Both the position numbers and the translations under genes were made by a program. DNA of 64,000 bases from positions 1-64,000 of the forward strand of contig JAVBPH010000017.1 in NCBI GenBank assembly GCA_031549725.1, read 5' to 3'. Source of the stretch: UBA937 sp031549725 (GTDB lineage Bacteria; Spirochaetota; Spirochaetia; Treponematales; Breznakiellaceae). Shown piece after piece: positions 1 to 8,338 of the stretch; positions within the stretch are counted from its first letter, which is position 1, and every line of letters starts with the position of its first letter. Under the pieces are notes generated by a model, which saw nothing but the letters and a program-made list of their open reading frames with translations, searched no databases and was not told the origin of the DNA.

Positions 1-138
1 CTTTTTCAAAACTCGGTTAGTTTTGAAAAAGGCTTTTGCAGAAAGAATGCTATTTCCTTACCCATAAATAAAATAGTATTCTTTCTGCACTTACATCTAA
101 GGTTGCTTTTTCAAAATTTGACATTTTGAAAAAGCCTC
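1..138. repeat. Repeat family F, copy 1 (triple hairpin)
   Basis: Three consecutive palindromes are visible: 1-31 (13-bp arms around CGGTT), a middle one whose arms read GCAGAAAGAAT and ATTCTTTCTGC, and a third with arms GCTTTTTCAAAAT and ATTTTGAAAAAGC. The segment is nearly identical, in reverse complement, to 52370-52507, with only about three mismatches. The window begins inside or exactly at the edge of it, so the full length is unknown. The function could be transcript termination or mobile repeat DNA. Confidence 0.85.
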
Positions 139-606
139 TGAATTATCATAATAACATATCTAAAAAACATGTACTGCAAACGTTATCATATTATAAATAC
201 ACCCTTTTTCACCTGTCAAGGCTGATTTCCGGACCGGCATAATGTTTGCCGCATTTCTCCGGCCTCCCGGAAACTAATCCAGGAAAAAGCACGGATCAGC
301 ATTAATAAGAATTTATTCACTTTTCAATAATATGATTTTTATATGGATATTTATGGAATATTTCAACAAAATTGCGAATATATGACATAAAACAAAAATT
401 ATTTACTTTCAATTCATTCATTTCTATGAATGTAATTTTTTTAAATCATTACATGATAAATCATCTTTTTCCCTGGCTTTTTTCGAATTTGTTTCATACA
501 TTTAAAAGAGGGAAAGGGAAAAATGCTTTACAAATATGAAAACATGACTTATTCTTAACTCTGACAACGTTTTCATATAGTTAAATATTTCATTTGGAGG
601 CATAAT
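139..606 (+). promoter_or_regulatory. iol leader region with two AACGTT operator-like sites
   Basis: This A+T-rich gap has no gene. Two sites centred on AACGTT stand out: about 175-187 (GCAAACGTTATC) and 562-576 (GACAACGTTTTC). A central AACGTT is typical of LacI/GalR-family operators, and the second site lies about 35 bp before the iolG start. A further small palindrome, ATTCAT-TTCT-ATGAAT, sits near 415-432. The inference is sugar-responsive repression of the inositol genes. No clear -35/-10 pair could be assigned. Confidence 0.35.
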
Positions 607-1629
607 ATGGCAAAGAGGGTACGGATAGGGGTAATCGGCGCCGGTAGGATTGGAAAAATCCATATCGACAATATCGTTTCCATTCCGGAAGCGGAACTTG
701 TGGCGGTGGCGGATATCAACATGAATTCCGAAATGGAAAAATGGATTAAATCAAAGGGTGTAAAAATAGTCACCAATAAACCTATGGACCTGATCAACTC
801 CAAGGAAATTGATGCGGTGGTCATCTGCAGTTCCACCGACACCCATGCGGATTTTACGATTGCTGCAGCCAAAGCAAAAAAACATATTTTCTGCGAAAAA
901 CCCGTGGATACTTCGGTAGCCAAGGTGAAAAAAGCCCTGGATGAAGTCAAAAAGGCCGGGGTGAAACTTCAGGTCGGGTTCAACCGCCGCTTTGACCATA
1001 ACTTCAAGCGGATCCGGGAATACACCCTTTCCAGGGAAATCGGGGATGTGCATGTGGTGAAAATCACCTCCCGGGACCCCGCCCCTCCTCCCGCCTCCTA
1101 CGTTAAAGTATCCGGCGGCATATTCCTGGATATGATGATCCATGATTTTGATATGGCCCGTTTCCAGGCCGGCAGTGAAGTCACCGAAGTGTATGCCAGC
1201 GGCGCAGTCCTGGTGGACCCGGAAATCGGCCAGGCAGGTGATGTGGATACCGCTATCGTAACCCTCAAATTTGCCAACGGCGCCATCGGGGTAATTGATA
1301 ATTCCCGGAAGGCGGTTTACGGCTACGACCAGCGGGTGGAAGTATTCGGCTCCAAGGGAAGCGCCTCCGCGGAGAACGATTTGTCCAACACGGTGCGGTT
1401 TTCCAATGCCAAGGGCGTGATTGGAGAAAAACCCCTTTACTTCTTCCTGGAACGCTACAAGGGAGCATTCCTGGAAGAAATGATCGCTTTTATCGAAGCG
1501 GTACAGAAAAACAAACCCGTGCCGGTTACCGGCGAAGATGGCCTGGAAGATATGTATGTCGCCCTGGCCGCCGCAAAATCCTTAAAGACAAACAAGCCGG
1601 TAAAGATTTCGGAAGTTAAGAAGGGATAA
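607..1629 (+). CDS. iolG: Inositol 2-dehydrogenase (Gfo/Idh/MocA family)
   Basis: Oxidises myo-inositol to scyllo-inosose with NAD+, the first step of inositol catabolism, in the cytoplasm. The 340-residue protein has the Rossmann motif GAGRIG at 11-16. The family EKP motif contains the catalytic lysine (K98), and D175/H179 match the Asp and His of characterised inositol dehydrogenases in spacing. The length is normal for the family. A GGAGG ribosome site at 597-601 supports this ATG. It is the first gene of an iolG-iolB-iolD-iolE run, and iolB follows after 4 bp. A related Gfo/Idh/MocA sugar dehydrogenase is possible from sequence alone, but the neighbours make IolG by far the best call. Confidence 0.9.
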   Translation: MAKRVRIGVIGAGRIGKIHIDNIVSIPEAELVAVADINMNSEMEKWIKSKGVKIVTNKPMDLINSKEIDAVVICSSTDTHADFTIAAAKAKKHIFCEKPVDTSVAKVKKALDEVKKAGVKLQVGFNRRFDHNFKRIREYTLSREIGDVHVVKITSRDPAPPPASYVKVSGGIFLDMMIHDFDMARFQAGSEVTEVYASGAVLVDPEIGQAGDVDTAIVTLKFANGAIGVIDNSRKAVYGYDQRVEVFGSKGSASAENDLSNTVRFSNAKGVIGEKPLYFFLERYKGAFLEEMIAFIEAVQKNKPVPVTGEDGLEDMYVALAAAKSLKTNKPVKISEVKKG

Positions 1630-1633
1630 AAAA

Positions 1634-2428
1634 ATGCAGTTACACCATAGAGCCCCCTTTAACCGGGGCTTTACCATGCTGGTACCCCGGAGCGGAGCCA
1701 CGGCGGATATGCTCCAGGATCTGGGGGTTCTGGTTTTGAACCCGGGGGATTCCTATGAGTATGATTCTCCCGGGGATGAACAGTGCTGGCTCCTTTCCCA
1801 CGGAACAGTCACCATAAGCTGGGATGGAAAAAGCCAGGAAATTTCCCGGCCAAATCTTTTTGATTATTCCCCCTGGTGCCTTTCGGTGCCCGCGGGAACA
1901 AAGGTAGTAATTAAGGCTAAGGAAAAATCCGAACTTTATTTCAGCGCCACCGATAACCCGAAGAAGTTCGCCCCCAAAATGTACACCCCGGAGGAATGCC
2001 GCAGCGAGTTCCGCGGGGAAGGTACCATGCGGGAAACCTCCACCCGGATTGTCAGAACCATCTTTGACGACACCAACCGGCCCGAATCAAACCTGGTAAT
2101 CGGCGAAGTGATCGGTGTCCCGGGAAAGTGGTCCAGCTATCCCCCGCATCACCATCCCCAGCCGGAGATTTACCATTACCGGTTCCTGCCGGAACAGGGT
2201 TTTGGTCTGACCGCCATTGGGGACCAGGCCTATATCCTCCATGACAAGGATACAGTTCTGATCAGAGACGGAGAGGATCATCCCCAGGTAACCGCTCCGG
2301 GTTATGCCATGTGGTACCTTTGGGTTATCCGTCATATCGACGGAAACCATTATGGAACTCCCACCTTTACGGAAAAGCATACATGGGTTACCGGGCCGCA
2401 AGACAAGATCTGGCAGCCGAAGAGATAA
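1634..2428 (+). CDS. iolB: 5-deoxy-glucuronate isomerase
   Basis: Converts 5-deoxy-D-glucuronate to 2-deoxy-5-keto-D-gluconate in the inositol pathway. The 264-residue protein is a bicupin of normal IolB length, and the metal-binding cluster HHH at 172-174 with E178 is visible. It begins 4 bp after the iolG stop, so the two are surely co-transcribed. The downstream gap to iolD is 181 bp and contains a hairpin. The next pathway genes, iolC and iolJ, are not in this window and must lie elsewhere. Confidence 0.92.
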   Translation: MQLHHRAPFNRGFTMLVPRSGATADMLQDLGVLVLNPGDSYEYDSPGDEQCWLLSHGTVTISWDGKSQEISRPNLFDYSPWCLSVPAGTKVVIKAKEKSELYFSATDNPKKFAPKMYTPEECRSEFRGEGTMRETSTRIVRTIFDDTNRPESNLVIGEVIGVPGKWSSYPPHHHPQPEIYHYRFLPEQGFGLTAIGDQAYILHDKDTVLIRDGEDHPQVTAPGYAMWYLWVIRHIDGNHYGTPTFTEKHTWVTGPQDKIWQPKR

Positions 2429-2436
2429 GTTAGGTT

Positions 2437-2461
2437 ATCCCAAAGGTCTATCCTTTGGGAT
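2437..2461 (+). other. Hairpin between iolB and iolD
   Basis: A perfect 10-bp stem (ATCCCAAAGG / CCTTTGGGAT) with a 5-nt loop lies 9 bp after iolB. No T-run follows, so it looks more like an mRNA-processing or stabilising element, or a leaky attenuator, than a strong terminator. Confidence 0.5.
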
Positions 2462-2609
2462 GAATCTGAAAATAATACTTCGAATGGGCACTAATAAACA
2501 TGAAATAGAAATCGGAATTTCATAAAAATGATCGACCATATTTTCTTTGATAATTTTTATGAGTATTCATTAATAGTATTTTCCAAGTATACAAAATAAA
2601 GGAGATCTA

Positions 2610-4469
2610 ATGAGCACAGTAAAATTAACCGTAGGACAGGCCCTGGTCCGGTTCCTGGATAATCAATACATAAACGTCGACGGCGAAGAAATTAAATTCG
2701 TCACCGGTGTGTTCGGCATTTTTGGTCACGGTGTGGTGGTTGGTTTCGGGGAAGCCCTGGCAGCTAAGGATCACAGCTTAACCTTTTACCAGGCAAAAAA
2801 CGAACAGGGCGGCGCCCATGCAGCCATGGGCTATGCAAAACAGAACAACCGCCGGAGGATGATGGCGGTAACCAGCTCCATCGGTCCCGGTGCCCTTAAC
2901 ATGGTTACCGCCGCAGGAACCGCCACGGTGAACCGTATTCCCGTGCTTTTCCTTCCCGGCGATGCCTTTGCCTGCCGCCAGCCCGATCCGGTGCTGCAGC
3001 AGGTGGAGACTCCCCAGGATTATACCTCCACGGCCAGTGATGCCTTCCGGGCGGTGAGCCGTTACTGGGACCGGGTAAACCGTCCGGAACAGCTTATGAC
3101 CGCCATGATCAATGCCTTCCGGGTCCTGACCGATCCTGCGGAAACCGGGGCGGTTACCGTCTCCCTGCCCCAGGATGTTCAGGGAGAAGTATACGATTAC
3201 CCCGAGGAATTCCTTGCCAAGAGGGTTCACTATATAGAAAGAAGACCCCCCACAAAATCCCAGATTGAACGGGCGACTGCCATGCTTAAGGCTGCAAAAA
3301 AACCTATGGTGATCTGCGGCGGCGGAATCCGTTATTCCGGCGCCGGGATAGCCCTGGAAAAATTCTGTAAAGCATACCATATTCCCTTCGGGGAAACCCA
3401 GGCCGGCAAGGGAACCATCCTCTGGGATAATCCCTACAATCTTTCGGGTATCGGGAACACCGGGGCCGAGGGGGCCAACAAACTGGCCAAGGAAGCGGAC
3501 CTGATTATTGCCGCAGGAACCAGACTGGGGGATTTTACCACCTGCTCCAAGTGGCTTTTCCAGAATCCCGACGTGAAAATCATGGGTATCAATATTGCAC
3601 CCTTTGATGCATACAAGATGAACGGACTCCCTTTTATTGTTGATGCAAAACTGATGCTCGAAGCCCTTAATAAAAGCGCATCAGGTTACAAAAGCAAATG
3701 GGGTGAGGAAATAAAAAAAACAAAGGAAGCATGGAACAAGGAAGTAGACAGTCTCTACACCCAGGAGGACCCCGCGGGGCTTTCCCAGGTCCGGGTGTTG
3801 GGGGAACTCAACGACCGGCTTCTGCCGAAAAATGCTATTGCCGTCTCCGGGTCCGGGTCCATTCCCAGCGACATGCAGCGGGTATGGCGGACCAGGGTGA
3901 AAGATACTTATCATATGGAATACGGTTTTTCCTGCATGGGGTATGAAATCGCCGCGGCCCTGGGAACAAAAATTGCCAGACCGGACCAGGAAGCAGTGGC
4001 CATCGTGGGGGATGGAGCTTATACCATGCTCCACACCGAGCTTCTTACCGCAGTACAGGAAGGGAAAAAAATTATTGTGGTGGTTCTGGATAATGCGGGG
4101 TTCCAGTGCATCGACAACCTCCAGGGCAGCCAGGGAATTGGCCATTTCGGCAACGAATGGAAAAAGCGGAATGCAAAATCAGGCAGACTTGACGGGGCTC
4201 CGGTCCAGGTGGACTACGCCAAAAATGCCGAAAGCTGGGGAGCCCGGGGACTCAGAGCCAAGACGCCTGAAGAATTAAAAAAGGCCGTCAGAGCAGCCCT
4301 GAAGGAAACAGGATCGGTGGTAATCGATGTGAAGGTCACCCCCAAATCCATGACCCATGGATATGATGCATGGTGGCGGGTAGGAACGGCCCAGGTATCT
4401 GCCAATCCGAAGGTTACCAAGGCAGCCAAGGAAATGCAGGCGGAAGCCGCAAAGGCAAGAAAATTCTAA
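2610..4469 (+). CDS. iolD: 3D-(3,5/4)-trihydroxycyclohexane-1,2-dione hydrolase
   Basis: Thiamine-diphosphate enzyme that opens the ring of the trihydroxycyclohexane dione to give 5-deoxy-glucuronate. At 619 residues it has normal IolD length. The N-terminal ThDP-activating glutamate lies in KNEQGGAHAAMG, and the C-terminal ThDP/Mg motif is GDGAYTML followed about 20 residues later by VVLDN. A GGAG ribosome site lies just ahead of the ATG. Other ThDP enzymes such as acetolactate synthase are less likely given iolG/B upstream and iolE downstream. Its 3' side is followed by the 86-bp repeat array, which separates it from iolE. Confidence 0.93.
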   Translation: MSTVKLTVGQALVRFLDNQYINVDGEEIKFVTGVFGIFGHGVVVGFGEALAAKDHSLTFYQAKNEQGGAHAAMGYAKQNNRRRMMAVTSSIGPGALNMVTAAGTATVNRIPVLFLPGDAFACRQPDPVLQQVETPQDYTSTASDAFRAVSRYWDRVNRPEQLMTAMINAFRVLTDPAETGAVTVSLPQDVQGEVYDYPEEFLAKRVHYIERRPPTKSQIERATAMLKAAKKPMVICGGGIRYSGAGIALEKFCKAYHIPFGETQAGKGTILWDNPYNLSGIGNTGAEGANKLAKEADLIIAAGTRLGDFTTCSKWLFQNPDVKIMGINIAPFDAYKMNGLPFIVDAKLMLEALNKSASGYKSKWGEEIKKTKEAWNKEVDSLYTQEDPAGLSQVRVLGELNDRLLPKNAIAVSGSGSIPSDMQRVWRTRVKDTYHMEYGFSCMGYEIAAALGTKIARPDQEAVAIVGDGAYTMLHTELLTAVQEGKKIIVVVLDNAGFQCIDNLQGSQGIGHFGNEWKKRNAKSGRLDGAPVQVDYAKNAESWGARGLRAKTPEELKKAVRAALKETGSVVIDVKVTPKSMTHGYDAWWRVGTAQVSANPKVTKAAKEMQAEAAKARKF

Positions 4470-4513
4470 GCTGTAATATTGGATGAAGACTTGAAGTGAA
4501 CCCTTCAAGTCTT

Positions 4514-4866
4514 CAGGGACCGGAGTTATCCCGGTGGTTGAGGTTCTCGAAACCATCGGCGAAAGAAAACTTGTTCGTCACGGGGCCCTTCGAGAGCCTC
4601 AGGGACCGGAGTTTTCCGGTGGTTGAGGTTCCCGAAACCCACCAGCGAATGAAAGCTTGTTCGTCACGGGGCCCTTCGAGAGCCTCAGGGACCGGGGTTG
4701 TCCCGGTGGTTGAGGTTCTCGAAACCACCAGCGAAAGAAAGCTTGTTCGTCACGGGGCCCTTCGAGAGCCTCAGGGGCCGGAGTTTTCCGGTGGTTGAGG
4801 TTCCCGAAACCACCAGTGAATGAAAGCTTGTTCGTCACGGGGCCCTTCGAGAGCCTCAGGGACCGG
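4514..4866. repeat. Tandem array of four 86-bp units (repeat family E)
   Basis: Four head-to-tail units start at 4514, 4600, 4686 and 4772 (86, 86, 86 and 85 bp), followed by a partial fifth. Each unit holds two hairpins: CCCTTCGAGAGCCTCAGGG, and a stem GGTGGTT / AACCACC around GAGGTTCTCGA. Single or double copies of the same sequence occur at 37697-37852, 52255-52312, 56613-56690 and 56886-56962. The array sits between iolD and iolE, so it would be transcribed within the operon. Open frames across it are an artefact of the stop-poor repeat. Confidence 0.93.
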
Positions 4867-4936
4867 CATTTGGGATTTGTTCTGATGCCTCCGCGGAATG
4901 CGGGGACATCCTCGAAATAAGAAAGGAGTAAATTGT

Positions 4937-5830
4937 ATGGCAGAAAGCAAAATTAAACTGGCTATAGCCCCTATCGGCTGGACGAATGATGATCTTCCTG
5001 AACTGGGAGGCGGAATTCCCTTTGAGCAGTGTGTCAGTGAAATGGCCCTGGCGGGATTCCAGGGCAGTGAAGTAGGAAATAAATATCCCAAGGACCCAAA
5101 GGTTCTTAATCAGGCCCTGAAACTCCGGGGACTCACTATCTGTAACGCCTGGTTCAGTTCTTTCCTGACCACAAAACCCTACAAGGAAGTGGAAAAGGAA
5201 TTTATCAAGCACCGGGATTTTCTGTATGCCGTGGGTGCCAGGGTAATTGGGGCGGCTGAACAGGGCCATTCCATCCAGGGAGATCAAACCAAATCCGTTT
5301 TTAATGATAAACCCACATTCACCGATGAGGAATGGAAACTGCTCTGTGAAGGCCTGAACAAACTTGGCAAAAAAGCCGCTGAAAAAGGGATGAAGCTGAC
5401 CTATCATCACCACATGGGAACCGGGGTCCAGACCGCCGCAGAAATAGATAGATTGATGGAAAACACCGATCCCGAGCTCCTGGGATTGTTGTACGATACG
5501 GGTCACCTGGTGTTCTCCGGGGAAGACCATCTGGCGGTGCTTACAAAATGGATGAAACGGATCCGGCATGTCCATCTGAAGGACATGCGGCCGGCTGTCC
5601 GCAATAAGGCAAAAAACGGAAAATGGTCCTTCCTGCGGGCGGTCAAGGAAGGGGTCTTCACGGTCCCCGGGGACGGGGCAGTTGATTTTGCACCCATTTT
5701 CGATGCCCTGAAAAAGGCAAAATACGAAGGCTGGTGGGTGGTAGAAGCCGAACAGGACCCGGCTAAAGCGAATCCCCTGGAATATGCCATGAAAGCCAGA
5801 GCATATATTAAGGAAAAGGCAAAGATTTAA
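4937..5830 (+). CDS. iolE: Myo-inosose-2 dehydratase
   Basis: Removes water from scyllo-inosose to give the cyclohexane dione substrate of IolD. The 297-residue protein has a xylose-isomerase-like TIM barrel pattern starting KLAIAPIGWTNDDLPELGG, typical of IolE. Acidic metal-ligand candidates include the glutamate in VVEAEQDP near the C-terminus and the histidines in TYHHHMG. An upstream ATG at 4898 is possible, but AAAGGAG at 4922-4928 points to the ATG at 4937, and family members begin there. It is separated from iolD by the repeat array. It is the last recognisable iol gene here. Confidence 0.92.
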   Translation: MAESKIKLAIAPIGWTNDDLPELGGGIPFEQCVSEMALAGFQGSEVGNKYPKDPKVLNQALKLRGLTICNAWFSSFLTTKPYKEVEKEFIKHRDFLYAVGARVIGAAEQGHSIQGDQTKSVFNDKPTFTDEEWKLLCEGLNKLGKKAAEKGMKLTYHHHMGTGVQTAAEIDRLMENTDPELLGLLYDTGHLVFSGEDHLAVLTKWMKRIRHVHLKDMRPAVRNKAKNGKWSFLRAVKEGVFTVPGDGAVDFAPIFDALKKAKYEGWWVVEAEQDPAKANPLEYAMKARAYIKEKAKI

Positions 5831-6027
5831 TGTTTTTAGAAGTTCCCTTTATTTACTTCGGGGCTGGGAAGATTTATTTTGAATGTATTAAAGGGGAAAC
5901 ATGGAGCTGAAATCCTATCCGGAGACTGCTTAATAAAAGAAGATACGGAAAATGTTCGGCCCCGGGTTTACTCACCAAGCCCCGTATACAGGGAATAATA
6001 TCTTAATTTATTTTCAAGGAGACAAAA
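5831..6027 (+). pseudogene. Possible N-terminal relic of an iron-type alcohol dehydrogenase
   Basis: Directly after iolE a short frame reads FIYFGAGKI, which resembles the start of iron-containing alcohol dehydrogenases (xxFGAGxL). A +1 shift continues it as KHGAEIL. The frame then stops, and nothing else of the family is present before the GAPDH gene. The similarity is short, so this is tentative. The rest of the gap shows a ribosome site (AAGGAG) for the next gene. Confidence 0.2.
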
Positions 6028-7065
6028 ATGGGAAAGGTGAAAGTAGGAGTAGCCGGGTACGGAGTAATAGGGCAGCGGCTGGCCGACGGAGTGGCGCTGC
6101 AGCAGGATATGGAACTGGTGGGAGTGGCGGATGTGGCGCCGACGCTTTCGGTGAGGGCGCTTAAGGAAAAAGGGATGCCCTATAGACTGTACACGGCCCT
6201 TCCTGAAAAACGGGAAGAACTGGACAAGGCGGGAATTCCCATATCCGGCACTTTGGAAGACCTGGTAAAACAGGTGGATGTGATGCTCGATGCCACCAAC
6301 GCGGGAGTGGGAGCCAAGAACAAGGAACTTTACGCCAAATACAGCAAGAAGGGAATTTTCCAGGGAGGAGAAAAAAATAATGTGGCGGATGTTTTTTTCC
6401 ACGGATATGCCAATTATGAAAAGGGAATCGGGGCGCAGTTCCTGAAATTGACCTCCTGCAATACCACCGGCCTTATCCGGGCGGTGGATTGTATGGACCG
6501 CAAGGTGGGGGTTGAAAAGGTGGCGATCACCATAATCCGGCGGGTGGCGGATCCCGGGGATTACCACCGGGGGTTAACCAATGCCCTCCAGGTGGACCAT
6601 GCCCCGAGCCACCAGGCACTGGACCTGATGACCATCATGCCCCATGTGGATGCCACGGGGATCCTGGTGCATACGCCGGTGACCCACGGCCATATCATCT
6701 CCATCGTCATGACCACTAAAAAGGAAGTGTCTCCGGAGGAGGCGCTTAAATACTTTGACGAACACCCCCGGATCCGGCTGGTGTCCCTGGATGAGGGATT
6801 CCTGGGGAATGCGAGCCTGTTCCGGTATGCCCGGGACCTGGGTAATCCCCGGGGGGATATGTATGAAATCGCCCTTTGGCGGGACACGGTGGTGAAGAGC
6901 GGGAAGGACCTGATGTTTGCCATCAATATTCCCCAGGAATCGGTAACTATTCCGGAAACCATGGATGCCATCCGGGCAAGTATGGGCATGCAGAAAGACC
7001 GGATTGAAGCAACGAATACCACCAACAAATATTTAGGGATAGGAAAATGGAAGGACCTCGGCTGA
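6028..7065 (+). CDS. Archaeal-type (type II) glyceraldehyde-3-phosphate dehydrogenase
   Basis: Oxidative phosphorylation of glyceraldehyde-3-phosphate to 1,3-bisphosphoglycerate. The 345-residue protein begins with the nucleotide-binding pattern AGYGVIG (9-15). It carries FQGGEK at 111-116 and the catalytic cysteine C144 in SCNTTGL, the hallmarks of the archaeal/type II enzyme rather than the ordinary bacterial GapA. It resembles methanogen enzymes along its whole length. Type II enzymes often accept NADP as well as NAD; which is used here cannot be told. The ribosome site AAGGAG is 10 bp upstream. Its 3' end overlaps the PGK start by 19 bp, indicating tight coupling. Confidence 0.92.
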   Translation: MGKVKVGVAGYGVIGQRLADGVALQQDMELVGVADVAPTLSVRALKEKGMPYRLYTALPEKREELDKAGIPISGTLEDLVKQVDVMLDATNAGVGAKNKELYAKYSKKGIFQGGEKNNVADVFFHGYANYEKGIGAQFLKLTSCNTTGLIRAVDCMDRKVGVEKVAITIIRRVADPGDYHRGLTNALQVDHAPSHQALDLMTIMPHVDATGILVHTPVTHGHIISIVMTTKKEVSPEEALKYFDEHPRIRLVSLDEGFLGNASLFRYARDLGNPRGDMYEIALWRDTVVKSGKDLMFAINIPQESVTIPETMDAIRASMGMQKDRIEATNTTNKYLGIGKWKDLG

Positions 7066-8336
7066 AAATAAAAAGCCTTAAGGATTACAGCTTTAAGGGG
7101 AAGACCGTTATCTTCCGGCCCGACATCAATTCACCGGTTGATGGGAAGACAAAAAAGATCGTCAACACCAACCGGATTGAAAAGACGGTCCCCACCTTAA
7201 AGTACCTCCTGGACCAGGGGGCTAAGGTGGCGCTGATAGCCCACCAGGGGGATACCCTGGATTATGAGAACCTGATACCCCTGGCGGAACACGCGGAAAA
7301 GCTTTCGGCATTGATGGGGAGGAAGATCGGATATATTGATGATGTGTGCGGCCCCGCGGCTCAGGAGGCGGTGAAGCAGCTGAAGGACGGGGAATGCATC
7401 ATCCTGGGGAACCTCCGGTACCTTACGGAGGAAGTATCCGGGTTTGAAAAGGAAGTAAAACTGAAGCCGGAGGAGATGCTGGAAACCTGGCTCGTCCGGA
7501 GTTTAGCACCATTGGGGGACATCTATGTGAACGATGCGTTTGCGGCGGCCCACCGGAATGCCCCGTCCATGGTGGCCTTCCAGGAGCTGCTTCCGAGTGC
7601 GGGGGGGCTCCAGCTGATGGAGGAATACACCGCCCTCAAATCGGTGATGGATAATCCCAAGCGTCCCTGTATCTTTGTGCTGGGGGGAGCAAAAATTTCC
7701 GATGCCTTCGGGATGATGCGGAAAGCCCTGGAAGATAAAACCGCGGACCTGATTCTGACCGGGGGTGTCACGGGCTTACTGATGCTTATGGCCAAAGGGA
7801 TTGACCTGGGAACCAAGACAAAACAGTTTATGGCGGACCGGGACCTCCTGGTGTTTCTGCCGGAAGCCCAGGACCTTCTGGACAAATGGGGGGACCGGTA
7901 TGTACTACCGGTGGACCTGGCTTACGAAAAGGACGGGAAGCGGATGGAACTGGATGTCAGGGATATACCCGCACCATTCTCAAATGATATCCTGTATCCT
8001 GATCTGGGACAGAAAACCATCAGCCTGTTCAAGGAACAGATCGCAAAGGCCGGAGCTATTTTTGTTAACGGCCCTGCGGGCATGTACGAAAACTCCCTCT
8101 TCGCTGACGGAACCAGGGAAATCTGGCGGGCCATAGCGGATGCCCCGGGTTATACCGTGGTGGGCGGCGGGGATACCATCAGTGCAGCCGCGGAGTTCAC
8201 GGACCTTTCGAAATACTCGTATGTGTGCACCGCCGGGGGAGCCATGGTGAGGTTCCTGGGCGGGAAAAAGCTGCCGTTGATTGAGGCTATGGAAAAGGCC
8301 TATGACCGTAATATAACATCTCCCATAAGGAAGTAA
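7047..8336 (+). CDS. pgk: Archaeal-type phosphoglycerate kinase
   Basis: Transfers the acyl phosphate of 1,3-bisphosphoglycerate to ADP, giving 3-phosphoglycerate and ATP. The 429-residue protein has the substrate-binding motif FRPDINSP at 23-30, AHQG at 65-68, NDAFAAAHR, GGAKISDAFG and the C-terminal nucleotide loop VVGGGDT. The AHQG block and overall pattern are those of archaeal PGK; bacterial enzymes usually have SHLGRP. It overlaps the GAPDH gene by 19 bp and is followed 2 bp later by the malic enzyme gene. The partner GAPDH is also archaeal-type, so the pair probably arrived together. Confidence 0.93.
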   Translation: MEGPRLKIKSLKDYSFKGKTVIFRPDINSPVDGKTKKIVNTNRIEKTVPTLKYLLDQGAKVALIAHQGDTLDYENLIPLAEHAEKLSALMGRKIGYIDDVCGPAAQEAVKQLKDGECIILGNLRYLTEEVSGFEKEVKLKPEEMLETWLVRSLAPLGDIYVNDAFAAAHRNAPSMVAFQELLPSAGGLQLMEEYTALKSVMDNPKRPCIFVLGGAKISDAFGMMRKALEDKTADLILTGGVTGLLMLMAKGIDLGTKTKQFMADRDLLVFLPEAQDLLDKWGDRYVLPVDLAYEKDGKRMELDVRDIPAPFSNDILYPDLGQKTISLFKEQIAKAGAIFVNGPAGMYENSLFADGTREIWRAIADAPGYTVVGGGDTISAAAEFTDLSKYSYVCTAGGAMVRFLGGKKLPLIEAMEKAYDRNITSPIRK

Positions 8337-8338
8337 CC

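Noticed and set aside
4514..4866. CRISPR array
   Set aside because: Units are contiguous copies with no unique spacers, and there are no cas genes in the window.
4496..5091. Open frames on both strands across the 86-bp repeat array
   Set aside because: The frames are repetitive, change meaning with each 86-bp unit and have no ribosome site. They exist because the repeat is stop-poor.
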